A DNA stretch of 64,000 nucleotides, from the NCBI RefSeq assembly GCF_000241955.1, contig NC_016818.1:248001-312000 (forward strand). The letters are read 5' to 3'. Both the position numbers and the translations under genes were made by a program. Positions 1 through 7,159 of this stretch are shown piece by piece (within the stretch, counting starts at the first letter, position 1; each line of letters starts with the position of its first letter). The DNA comes from Rahnella aquatilis CIP 78.65 = ATCC 33071. Lineage in GTDB: Bacteria; Pseudomonadota; Gammaproteobacteria; Enterobacterales; Enterobacteriaceae. The notes under the pieces are model-generated. The model saw only the letters and a list, made by a program, of their open reading frames with translations. It was not told the DNA's origin and searched no databases.

Positions 1-774
1 CACAAACACAATGCGGTGATCTTCGTTTTGCAGAATGTAGGCCTGCGGCTGATTGTGCGCGCGCGGCACCACAATATGGCTGCCTTTGATCAGACGAATG
101 CCGTATGGCGATTTCAGCTTCAGGCCGTCGTCGAAGAAATGTTTTACCCACGGGCCGGTGGCGTTCACCAGACCTTTGGCGCGCCAGGTAAAGGTTTTGC
201 CGGTATCGATGTCTTCAGCTTCCACCATCCACAGGCCGTCTTCACGCCATGCACGGGTCACGCGGGTGCGGGTGCGGACTTCGCCGCCACGCTCTTCCAC
301 TTCCTGTGCATTGACCACCACTAAACGCGCATCGTCAACCCAGCAGTCTGAGTATTCAAAACCTTTGGTCAGTTCTGGCTTCAGCACGGATTCACTGCCG
401 AATTTCAGGCCTTTACTGGCCGGCAGGCTGGTGCGTTTACCCAGATGGTCGTACAGGAACAAACCGGCGCGGATCATCCAGGCCGGGCGCAGATGCGGCT
501 GATGCGGTAAACGGAAACGCATCGGGAAGGCAATATGCGGTGCCATTTTCAACAGCACTTCACGTTCAGCCAGCGCTTCGCTGACCAGACGGAATTCGTA
601 ATGTTCCAGATAGCGCAGGCCACCGTGGATCAGTTTAGAACTGGCCGAAGAGGTCGCGCAGGCCAAGTCTTGCGCTTCAAGCAGCAGAACAGACAGCCCG
701 CGGCCAGCTGCATCGACTGCGATGCCGGTACCATTAATACCGCCACCAATTACGATCAAGTCTTTGGTTTCCAC
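1..774 (-). CDS. glpD: Aerobic glycerol-3-phosphate dehydrogenase, N-terminal half (cut by window edge)
   Basis: Membrane-associated flavoenzyme that oxidises sn-glycerol 3-phosphate to dihydroxyacetone phosphate and passes electrons to ubiquinone. The visible 258 codons match E. coli GlpD almost throughout. The N-terminus METKDLIVIGGGINGTGIA carries the Rossmann GxGxxG FAD-binding motif, and the segments SSASSKLIHGGLRYLEHYEF and NATGPWV are typical of the family. I chose a GTG start at 774 because the frame begins there with ETKDL as in E. coli, and GGAGGAA lies about 7 bases upstream. The C-terminal half (of about 500 residues) is outside the window. GlpR- and CRP-like sites upstream fit glycerol induction and catabolite control. 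Here glpD shares the strand of glpR, unlike the divergent arrangement in E. coli. Confidence 0.97.
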   Translation of the reverse strand, partial: METKDLIVIGGGINGTGIAVDAAGRGLSVLLLEAQDLACATSSASSKLIHGGLRYLEHYEFRLVSEALAEREVLLKMAPHIAFPMRFRLPHQPHLRPAWMIRAGLFLYDHLGKRTSLPASKGLKFGSESVLKPELTKGFEYSDCWVDDARLVVVNAQEVEERGGEVRTRTRVTRAWREDGLWMVEAEDIDTGKTFTWRAKGLVNATGPWVKHFFDDGLKLKSPYGIRLIKGSHIVVPRAHNQPQAYILQNEDHRIVFV

Positions 775-789
775 GTCATCTTCCTCCAG

Positions 790-828
790 ATGTTCGCAAT
801 AGCTCTTTTATGTTCGTTTTCGCTCATG
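790..828 (-). promoter_or_regulatory. GlpR operator-like sites upstream of glpD
   Basis: Positions 809-828 read TATGTTCGTTTTCGCTCATG, close to the GlpR operator consensus (ATGTTCG, a short AT-rich centre, then CGAACAT-like). A second, weaker ATGTTCG half-site begins at 790, directly adjacent. Tandem operators overlapping the glpD promoter are known in E. coli. The glpR gene is the next gene, so glycerol 3-phosphate-sensitive repression of glpD is likely. Confidence 0.7.
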
Positions 829-884
829 ATTGTAATCGAGAATGGACAAACAAGCCAAGCGTTAACCAAATAAAAACAATTATG

Positions 885-900
885 CGTGATGAAGGTAACA
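885..900. promoter_or_regulatory. Candidate CRP-cAMP site upstream of glpD
   Basis: CGTGA at 885-889 and TAACA at 896-900 are separated by six bases. This resembles the CRP consensus TGTGA-N6-TCACA with one mismatch in each half. It lies about 110 bases upstream of the glpD start and just above the GlpR-like sites. glpD is catabolite-controlled in E. coli. The match is moderate and untested. Confidence 0.45.
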
Positions 901-1047
901 TTTTTGTGTCGGTTTCGAGCAAAATGGCAAGAAGGGGACGAAACCGAACGCAGTTACGCGTGGAATTTTTCGAAATTGTTCGTTTTGTCTGACAGGCAGG
1001 AAGGAAAAGCAGGAGCGCCAGATCCGCGCTCCTTACATGCAGGAAAA

Positions 1048-1806
1048 TCAGCAGAGTTCGAGATGCACGTCGTACTTATCGATGATTTGTTTCACGCTGT
1101 CCGGCGGCTGTTTATCCGTGAACAGATAGTGAATCAAATCCATTTTTCCCAGATTAACCATCGCGTTGCGACCAAACTTGGAATGGTCGGTTACCAGCAT
1201 AACGCAGCGGGAGTTTTCAATAATCGCCCGTTTGGTGCGGGCTTCGTGATAGTCGAATTCGAGCAGCGAACCGTCCATATCAATGCCACTGATGCCAAGA
1301 ATACCGTAATCAAGGCGGAACTGAGAGATGAAATCGAGTGTTGCTTCCCCCATGATCCCACCGTCGCGGGCCCGCACTTCGCCGCCTGCGAGGAATAAAC
1401 GAAAATCCTCCTTGGCTGTCAGCAGTGTCGCGACGTTCAGATTATTGGTCACGATCCGCAGATTTTTATGATTAAGCAGCGCGTGCGCCACGGCTTCCGG
1501 CGTGGTGCCGATATCAATAAACAGCGTTGAACCGTCAGGGATCTGGCTGGCGACACGCTCAGCGATACGCGCTTTCGCTTCCGACCACATGACTTTACGG
1601 TCATTGTATGCCGCATTCACCGAGCTGGACGGCAAGGCCGCGCCGCCATGGTGTCGGTGAATTTTATTCTGTTCCGCCAGATCATTCAGATCACGGCGGA
1701 TAGTTTGCGGGCTGACAGCAAAGTGCTCCACCAGCTCTTCGGTGCTGACATAACCCTGCTGGCGGACTAAATCGATAATTGCATCATGGCGTTGTGTTTG
1801 TTTCAC
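1048..1806 (-). CDS. glpR: Glycerol-3-phosphate regulon repressor
   Basis: DeoR-family repressor of glycerol 3-phosphate genes, inactivated by glycerol 3-phosphate. At 252 residues it equals E. coli GlpR in length and is strongly similar along its whole length, including the end LELC. The N-terminal winged helix-turn-helix spans about residues 6-57, with the recognition helix in VSPQTIRRDLNDL (31-43). The C-terminal sugar-phosphate sensor domain contains FIDIGTTPEAVAHAL and DYGILGISGID. It starts 9 bases after the glpG stop, so it is translated from the same message as glpG. The 3' end faces the glpD promoter region. Confidence 0.97.
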   Translation of the reverse strand: MKQTQRHDAIIDLVRQQGYVSTEELVEHFAVSPQTIRRDLNDLAEQNKIHRHHGGAALPSSSVNAAYNDRKVMWSEAKARIAERVASQIPDGSTLFIDIGTTPEAVAHALLNHKNLRIVTNNLNVATLLTAKEDFRLFLAGGEVRARDGGIMGEATLDFISQFRLDYGILGISGIDMDGSLLEFDYHEARTKRAIIENSRCVMLVTDHSKFGRNAMVNLGKMDLIHYLFTDKQPPDSVKQIIDKYDVHLELC

Positions 1807-1815
1807 CCGAATCCC

Positions 1816-2649
1816 TTACTTGCTTTTTTTGTTGCGCGGAGTGCGCGTATCAACAAATGCCATGACCAGTCCGAGACCGAGACCAAATGCATGTGCGGCA
1901 TTCGACACGGCAGCGCCGCCGGTTGCATAGCCAATGAACATGAAAATCAACGAAATGACCAGTAACCCGCCGGGCACGTACAGACGACTTTCCGGTTTCA
2001 GCTGGCCGGTCAGCCAGGCGTAACCCATCAGTGCATAGACCACGCCGGACAACCCGCCAAACCACGAACCGCTGACCATCGACTGGCCCCAGCCGCTGAT
2101 CAGGGCAGAAATCAGGGTCACGGTAAACAGTTTGCCGCTGCCCAGATGCATTTCTATCTGGCTGGCGAGATACCACCACCATGCCAGATTAATCAACAGG
2201 GCAATAAAGGAGAAATTCATCAGGGCCGGGGTGAACCACCGCCACAGCTGGAAAACGCGCGAACTGTCCGGCCAGGCAAGCCAGCTCATCACCAGCTCGT
2301 CGCCCACCATTTGTTGCAGGATAAATACCGCCAGGCTCAGCACAATCATGCCGATGGTCAGCGGTCCGGCGCGGCTGCGCAGGGTTTTCAGGAAAGGTGT
2401 GTGCGACATCTTTAAATGTGGCTGCGCCTTGCCGGTTTTCCAGCTGGCTTCCTGATAGCGCGGATGCAGGGGATCGCGCACAAACAGCGCCACCTGCTTC
2501 TCGGCCTCTTCGAGACGGGATTCATCTTCCAGCCAGAGCTGTACTTCCTGACTTTCGTGTTTCATCGTCAGCGTAAAACCCTGCGTTGCCATGTAATCGA
2601 CAAAAGCCTGAGCCAGGCGGGGGTTGTTCAGGTTAAGAATGCGCACCAT
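1816..2649 (-). CDS. glpG: Rhomboid intramembrane serine protease GlpG, with altered oxyanion site
   Basis: Rhomboid protease of the inner membrane, 277 residues (E. coli 276). It has the N-terminal cytoplasmic domain (about 1-75) and six predicted membrane helices. The catalytic serine is Ser201 in GGLSGVVYALMGY, and the catalytic histidine is His253 in NAAHAFGLGLGL. The second transmembrane helix reads FTPALMNFSFIALLINL. E. coli has His141, His145 and His150 in this stretch; here they are Pro, Asn and Ala, while Asn154 is kept. His150 contributes to the oxyanion hole in E. coli GlpG, so activity may be reduced or differently organised. I checked this stretch directly on the DNA. The gene sits 9 bases before glpR. 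Identity as GlpG is firm from the soluble domain and context. Confidence 0.93.
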   Translation of the reverse strand: MVRILNLNNPRLAQAFVDYMATQGFTLTMKHESQEVQLWLEDESRLEEAEKQVALFVRDPLHPRYQEASWKTGKAQPHLKMSHTPFLKTLRSRAGPLTIGMIVLSLAVFILQQMVGDELVMSWLAWPDSSRVFQLWRWFTPALMNFSFIALLINLAWWWYLASQIEMHLGSGKLFTVTLISALISGWGQSMVSGSWFGGLSGVVYALMGYAWLTGQLKPESRLYVPGGLLVISLIFMFIGYATGGAAVSNAAHAFGLGLGLVMAFVDTRTPRNKKSK

Positions 2650-2948
2650 AGCGTTAAGCGGTTTCCCTAATTGTTTGATTTGTTGCCGTCATTTTAGGGC
2701 AATACCTTATCTGCCAGCGTGGGGGATGTCGATTATAACGTCAGACGAGTAAAGGAGGAGAATTTAGGCATGCTGTGCGAACCGCAGAGAACAAAAAAAT
2801 AGCGTGAGTGTGAGATGGATCGGGATCTGATGAAACGTTAAGGGACAGATATCTTTATTGATGGGAGGGAAATCGCCAGTATTCTGGCGATAAATGCCAG
2901 TTTTCGCCAGAATACTGACAGAAACTGGCATGTTCATTACCTGTTCGC
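2650..2948. other. Intergenic region between the PLP enzyme gene and glpG
   Basis: 299 bases with no convincing open reading frame. The right third holds the nested inverted repeats listed separately (2872-2930), immediately after the PLP enzyme stop codon. The rest presumably carries a glpG promoter; I could not assign -35 and -10 boxes with confidence. Confidence 0.5.
2872..2930. repeat. Nested inverted repeats that allow two alternative hairpins
   Basis: ATCGCCAG (2872-2879) pairs perfectly with CTGGCGAT (2884-2891) across TATT. TGCCAGTTT (2895-2903) pairs with AAACTGGCA (2922-2930). Alternatively, 2877-2890 pairs with 2904-2917 as a 14-bp stem, which is incompatible with the first hairpin. 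It follows the PLP enzyme stop codon by about 20 bases. No U-run follows on the minus strand, so it is not a standard intrinsic terminator. It could stabilise the 3' end, act as an attenuator before glpG, or belong to a dispersed repeat family. Confidence 0.75.
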
Positions 2949-4139
2949 TTACAGCCCTTCCAGCGCCTGTTGCAGATCAGCAATCAGGTCTGCGGTGTCT
3001 TCGATACCGATGCTGATGCGCACCAGCCCGTCGGTGATACCGCTCTGACGGCGGACTTCCGGCGCGACGGCGCTGTGCGTGGTGGATGCCGGATGGCAGG
3101 CCAGCGAATCGGTGTCGCCGAGCGAGACCGCCTGCGTGATAATGCTCAGCTTATCGAGGAAAGTCCGTGCGGCGTTCAGCCCGCCTTTCAGCTCAATCGC
3201 CATGATTCCACCAAACAGTTTCATCTGGCGCGAGGCGGTGGCGTGCCCCGGATGCTGTTTCAGCCCCGGATAGAACACGGTGTCTACCGCGCTGTGGCCG
3301 TCGAGGAATTCCGCCACCGCCTGCGCGCTCAGCGAACTGGCTTCGACGCGCAGCGGCAAGGTTTTCAGGCCGCGGATCAGCAAACTGGCTTCGAACGGGC
3401 CCAGGTTGCCACCGAACTGTTTCAGGCTCAGGGTGCGGATTGGCGTGATTAACGCCGCCGAACCCGCCACCACGCCGCCGGTCGCATCGCCGTGACCGCT
3501 GATGTATTTGGTCGCGGAATGCAGAACGATATCAATGCCCAGTTCCAGCGGACGCGTCAGGTACGGCGTGGCGAAAGTGTTATCCGCCACACTCACCGCA
3601 CCGGCGGCTGTGGAAAGACGCGCGATTTCTGCCAGATCGGCGATATCCAGCCCCGGATTAGCGGGAGTTTCCACCAGTACCACTTTGGTATTTTTGGTGA
3701 ATGCGGCTTCCAGTTCATTCACATTCGCAACGTGAACCGGTTTGATACCATATCGCGGCAGCAGATTACGGACCACGCCTTCGGTGCCGCCGTACAGCGT
3801 GCCGATATGAATGATTTCATCGCCGGGAACCAGCAGGGCAAACAATGTGGCGCTGATGGCCGCCATGCCGCTGGCACAGGCAACGGCGGTTTCTGCGCCT
3901 TCGAGTGCCGCCAGTTTTTGTTCGAAAACGGCCACTGTCGGATTGGCGAAACGGCTGTAGATATAGCCGGGTTCTTCACCGCTGAAACGGCGTGCGCCGC
4001 TGTCGAAATCCGGGTATGAAAATGCCGATGCGGCGGTGATTGGCGTGGCAATGGCGCCGGTCAGGGCATCGGGCTGCTGTCCGCCATGAACGGCGAGGGT
4101 ACGCATCCCTAAAGAACGTGAAGTGTTCAGATTTTTCAT
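2949..4139 (-). CDS. PLP-dependent Cys/Met metabolism enzyme (cystathionine/methionine gamma-lyase-like)
   Basis: 396-residue member of the gamma-family of PLP enzymes (cystathionine gamma-synthase, cystathionine and methionine gamma-lyases, O-acetylhomoserine sulfhydrylase). The PLP lysine is Lys211 in LHSATKYISGHGD. The phosphate-binding YSR is at 61-63, the Tyr stacking on PLP at 116 in LYGGT, and the PLP-nitrogen Asp at 186 in VADNTF. Methionine gamma-lyases usually have Cys where Gly118 stands here, so the exact substrate cannot be named. The N-terminus (RTLAVHGGQQPD...GAIATPI) resembles methionine gamma-lyases and sulfhydrylases. It lies between glpG and glpE, which are adjacent in E. 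coli, and is spaced by 142 and 299 bases, so it probably has its own promoter. Proximity to the sulfurtransferase GlpE may be a sulfur link or coincidence. Confidence 0.85.
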   Translation of the reverse strand: MKNLNTSRSLGMRTLAVHGGQQPDALTGAIATPITAASAFSYPDFDSGARRFSGEEPGYIYSRFANPTVAVFEQKLAALEGAETAVACASGMAAISATLFALLVPGDEIIHIGTLYGGTEGVVRNLLPRYGIKPVHVANVNELEAAFTKNTKVVLVETPANPGLDIADLAEIARLSTAAGAVSVADNTFATPYLTRPLELGIDIVLHSATKYISGHGDATGGVVAGSAALITPIRTLSLKQFGGNLGPFEASLLIRGLKTLPLRVEASSLSAQAVAEFLDGHSAVDTVFYPGLKQHPGHATASRQMKLFGGIMAIELKGGLNAARTFLDKLSIITQAVSLGDTDSLACHPASTTHSAVAPEVRRQSGITDGLVRISIGIEDTADLIADLQQALEGL

Positions 4140-4217
4140 CTTGAAATCCTGTCGATAGTAGACGGAAATTATATCAACACTGGAGAAAGGTAGCTTTTTT
4201 GGCTTAAGAACATTTTC

Positions 4218-4261
4218 GGCGCAAACCCGATAGCCTGGTTATAAAGACTATAGCTTGCGCC
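4218..4261. repeat. Inverted repeat between glpE and the PLP enzyme gene
   Basis: GGCGCAA at 4218-4224 is the reverse complement of TTGCGCC at 4255-4261, with an AT-rich loop containing TTATAAAGACTATA. It lies 20 bases downstream of the glpE stop and about 80 bases upstream of the next minus-strand gene. It could be a weak 3' structure for glpE, and the loop could hold the promoter of the PLP enzyme gene. Confidence 0.4.
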
Positions 4262-4281
4262 GGAGGCAAATAAAGACGAGA

Positions 4282-4602
4282 TCAGGCTTCGATATCTTGC
4301 GGGAAAGTCTGTGACCAGGCTTCGAAACCGCCGTCAACGCTGTAGACCGATTCGAAACCCTGAGAGATCAGAAATTGTGCGGCACCGCGGCTGCTGATGC
4401 CGTGATAGCACATCACCAGCACCGGCGTTTTGGCATCGGTCTGCTGGATAAACGCAGGCAGGCTGTCGTTGCTCAGATGCCAGGCGCCCGGAGCGTGCGC
4501 TGCGCTGAAGCTTTGCGGGTCACGGATATCGACCATCACGGCTTCGCCAGATGTCAGGCGGTTACGGGCTTGTTCTACGCTGATTGCTTCAAATTGTTCC
4601 AT
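4282..4602 (-). CDS. glpE: Thiosulfate sulfurtransferase (single-domain rhodanese)
   Basis: Transfers sulfane sulfur from thiosulfate to acceptors such as cyanide or thioredoxin in the cytoplasm. 106 residues (E. coli 108). The catalytic cysteine is Cys65 in the active-site loop [11 protein letters not shown], the same position as in E. coli. The motifs VDIRDPQSF and VDGGFEAW are typical of the family. It is the promoter-proximal member of the local glp group on the minus strand but is separated from glpG by the PLP enzyme gene. Confidence 0.96.
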   Translation of the reverse strand: MEQFEAISVEQARNRLTSGEAVMVDIRDPQSFSAAHAPGAWHLSNDSLPAFIQQTDAKTPVLVMCYHGISSRGAAQFLISQGFESVYSVDGGFEAWSQTFPQDIEA

Positions 4603-4686
4603 TCTGGTCGTGCCTCATAAAAGGTTTTGCCCACATTCTACCCAATAATTGCACAACTAAGACCAGACAAAGGGAAGGGATAAGCG

Positions 4687-5442
4687 TTAAACCAGGATCA
4701 CTTCCACGCCTTTCTGGCGTAACTGTCCGATGATTTCCTCGTTCGCTTCTTTGCCGGTGATCAGCACATCGATTTGTTCGGTGCGGCTGAACAGCATCCC
4801 CGCACGCTGACCGATTTTGCTGCTGTCGACCAGTACCGCTAAATTCCCGACATAATTCAGCATCTTCTGCTCGGCCATCGCCGTGAGCATATCGGTTTTG
4901 TACAGGCCATCGCTGGTCAGCCCCGCGCCGCTGGTGAACATCCAGTGTCCGGCATACAGGCTGGCATCGCCGTCTTGTGGTGCCAGCGTAATGGACTGAC
5001 TTTTATTGTACTGACCGCCCATGATCACCACGCTGTCGTGCTCCTGTTCAATCAGATAATTGGCCAGCGGCAGATAATTGGTGATGACCTGAATGTCTTT
5101 TCCGCACATTTCCCGACCGAGCAGGAACGCTGTTGAACCGCAGTTAATCACCACGCTTTCACCCGGCTGGCACAGTCCGGCTGCCGCTTTGGCGATACGC
5201 ATTTTCTCGTTGAGATTGTGCGTCTGATGGATATTCAGCGGGGTCCAGTTCTGGCGCGGCTGATTCACGGCCTCAGCACCGTTGCGCACTTTACGCAGCT
5301 TTCCCAGTTCATTGAGCTTAGTGATGTCACGACGCGCCGTGGCCGGTGAAATATCAAAATTATCAATCACATCGGCGACGGAAATCTGCCCCTGACGTTG
5401 CAGCAGATCGAGAATAGCATTATGGCGTTGTGGCTCAGTCAT
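4687..5442 (-). CDS. ulaR: L-ascorbate utilization repressor UlaR
   Basis: DeoR-family repressor of the ula genes, derepressed by L-ascorbate 6-phosphate. I chose the ATG at 5442, giving 251 residues as in E. coli and starting [14 protein letters not shown], with GGAG about 8 bases upstream. An in-frame start 24 bases earlier exists but adds residues absent from the family. The helix-turn-helix includes [13 protein letters not shown] (31-43). The sensor domain contains [19 protein letters not shown] and [12 protein letters not shown], nearly the same as E. coli UlaR. It is separated from ulaG by an ERIC repeat. Two candidate operator motifs (ATGATTAT) sit just upstream, consistent with autoregulation. 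Confidence 0.95.
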   Translation of the reverse strand: MTEPQRHNAILDLLQRQGQISVADVIDNFDISPATARRDITKLNELGKLRKVRNGAEAVNQPRQNWTPLNIHQTHNLNEKMRIAKAAAGLCQPGESVVINCGSTAFLLGREMCGKDIQVITNYLPLANYLIEQEHDSVVIMGGQYNKSQSITLAPQDGDASLYAGHWMFTSGAGLTSDGLYKTDMLTAMAEQKMLNYVGNLAVLVDSSKIGQRAGMLFSRTEQIDVLITGKEANEEIIGQLRQKGVEVILV

Positions 5443-5466
5443 GGTGGCTCCGGGCAGGATCGTCAA

Positions 5467-5485
5467 ATGATTATTCCATGATTAT
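5467..5485. promoter_or_regulatory. Candidate UlaR operator motifs upstream of ulaR
   Basis: ATGATTAT occurs at 5467-5474 and again at 5478-5485, the second inside ATGATTATAAACG (5478-5490). The same 13-base string is present at 6843-6855 between ulaG and ulaA. Sharing between the regulator promoter and the structural gene promoter suggests a UlaR binding motif. This is inferred from repetition alone. Confidence 0.5.
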
Positions 5486-5545
5486 AAACGAGCGTAATTG
5501 CGAAATGCATTGTTTATGAAGACGCAAATTAACCGGCCTCAATCA

Positions 5546-5670
5546 ATACCCTAAATAATTCGATTTGCAGCAAGGCGACAAGCTCAGGAAGCCCCGGGAG
5601 CTTAGTTAACTAAGTGACCGGGGTGAGTGAGCGCAGTCAACGCATCTGCAACTTGAAGTATGACGGGTAT
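5546..5670. repeat. ERIC (enterobacterial repetitive intergenic consensus) element
   Basis: About 125 bases with the ERIC hallmarks. The central part reads GGGAGCTTAGTTAACTAAG followed by TGACCGGGGTGAGTGAGCG. The outer arms contain TTCGATTTGCAG on the left and CTGCAACTTGAAGTATGACGG on the right in inverted arrangement. Both ends carry ATACC/GGGTAT. It appears full length. It abuts the ulaG stop codon and lies in the ulaG-ulaR interval, so on RNA it would form a long imperfect hairpin that could affect co-transcription of ulaG and ulaR. Confidence 0.9.
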
Positions 5671-6735
5671 TTATAAGAAAGACTTGAAGGGCAGATCAGT
5701 CTCTGTCGTAAAACAGTCGTCAAAGCCACGCGGGTAATGATATTCGAAGTTATCTTTGTCATCCGGATAAGTGAATTTGCCACCGACCTGCCAGATAAAT
5801 GGCTTGAAGCCGTATTTCAGGCGATCTTTTTTCATCTCCCACAGTACGCGAATTTCCTGCGGATCGGCCTGGAAATTTGACCAGATATCATGATGGAACG
5901 GGATCACCACTTTGGTTCTCAGTGATTCCGCCATACGCAGCATATCCACGCTGGTCATTTTGTCGGTCACGCCGCGCGGGTTCTCGCCGTAAGAGCCAAG
6001 TGCCACGTCAATCTGATACTCGTTGCCATGTTTGGCGTAGTAGTTGGAATAGTGCGAATCGCCACTGTGATACAGGTTTCCGCCCGGCGTTTTGAACAGA
6101 TAATTCACCGCACGCTGATCCATCATGTCCGGCAATACGCCCGCGGCTTTCTGACCGGCGGGCAGGGTGATCAGCACCGTGCGGTCAAAGGAGTCCAGCG
6201 CGTGGATCTCCACGTCTTTGATCCTCACCACTTTGCCCGGCGTCATCACAATGCAACGGCTTGCCGGTACGCCCCAGCTCATCCACAAATCCACGCAGGT
6301 CTGCGGGCCGATAAAGGGCACGTCGGCAGCACAGTTTTGCATGACGGCGGCGGCGACGTTCACATCGATATGATCATTATGATCATGGGTAGATAACACC
6401 GCGTCGACCTCCCTGATCGCAAAGGGATCGAGCACAAACGGCGTGGTGCGCAGGTTAGGCTGAAGTTTTTTCACGCCGGCCATGCGCTGCATCTGGTGGC
6501 CGGTTTTCATCAGCGGGCTGCTGTGATTTTGCTTGCCGACGCCGCACCAGAAATCGACACAAATATTCGCGCCGCCCTCAGACTTCAGCCAGATCCCCGT
6601 GCAGCCCAGCCACCACATGGCAAACGTGCCCGGCGCGACCTTTTCCTGCTCGATTTCTTCGTTTAACCAGGTGCCCCATTCCGGAAAAGTGCTGAGGATC
6701 CAGGACTCGCGGCTGATCGTTTCTACTTTGCTCAT
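5671..6735 (-). CDS. ulaG: L-ascorbate-6-phosphate lactonase
   Basis: Metallo-beta-lactamase-fold enzyme that opens L-ascorbate 6-phosphate to 3-keto-L-gulonate 6-phosphate in the cytoplasm. It has 354 residues, identical in length to E. coli UlaG. The metal-binding signature HDHNDH is at 117-122, and further ligands are likely in [12 protein letters not shown] and PFHHDIW. It is divergent from ulaABCDEF across a 424-base control region and convergent in direction with ulaR, as in E. coli. The downstream ERIC begins right at the stop codon. Confidence 0.96.
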   Translation of the reverse strand: MSKVETISRESWILSTFPEWGTWLNEEIEQEKVAPGTFAMWWLGCTGIWLKSEGGANICVDFWCGVGKQNHSSPLMKTGHQMQRMAGVKKLQPNLRTTPFVLDPFAIREVDAVLSTHDHNDHIDVNVAAAVMQNCAADVPFIGPQTCVDLWMSWGVPASRCIVMTPGKVVRIKDVEIHALDSFDRTVLITLPAGQKAAGVLPDMMDQRAVNYLFKTPGGNLYHSGDSHYSNYYAKHGNEYQIDVALGSYGENPRGVTDKMTSVDMLRMAESLRTKVVIPFHHDIWSNFQADPQEIRVLWEMKKDRLKYGFKPFIWQVGGKFTYPDDKDNFEYHYPRGFDDCFTTETDLPFKSFL

Positions 6736-7159
6736 AGTATTCCCTCATTTGAGTTGGCGTTGAAATGGCGTCACAATAAATCATTTAATGATTATATATG
6801 ATTCTATTGTGAGAAAGTTATCACCAAAAACTCATCGTGACAATGATTATAAACGGGGTATTTTTAGCGTTTTTTAGCGTTAAGAAGGGGTGAGCAAAGC
6901 AGGATGGAAGGGTTTCAGGAGCTTTTTTCAGGTATTATTTCATAATATCTGACTGATATTTATCATAAATTGAGTGGGCTTTAGTGAGTTAACTCATTCT
7001 GCCTGTGACGATATCTTGCGAGACTGCTCACAAATAATCATTATGAATCTTTATTTGATTTAATGTGAGCATTAGAGTGCGTCTGTCCCTCACTTTTTAG
7101 CGCGGAGTTTGCTCGTTAAGCGCGTGGAAGAGATCAAACAAGGTCAGACGGAGAGTCTT
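6736..7159. promoter_or_regulatory. Divergent ulaG / ulaABCDEF control region
   Basis: 424 bases without a gene. ATGATTAT occurs at 6788-6795 and 6843-6850, and its reverse complement at 7034-7041. The 6843 copy extends to ATGATTATAAACG, shared with the ulaR upstream region. A perfect 12-bp palindrome TGAGTTAACTCA is at 6985-6996. Several TGTGA half-sites are present, as expected for a CRP-controlled operon, but no full CRP site with correct spacing was found. In E. coli this region binds UlaR, IHF and CRP. Confidence 0.7.

Noticed and set aside
6808..6824. TGTGA...TCACC pair upstream of ulaG as a CRP site
   Set aside because: The half-sites are separated by eight bases instead of six, so this is not a standard CRP site.
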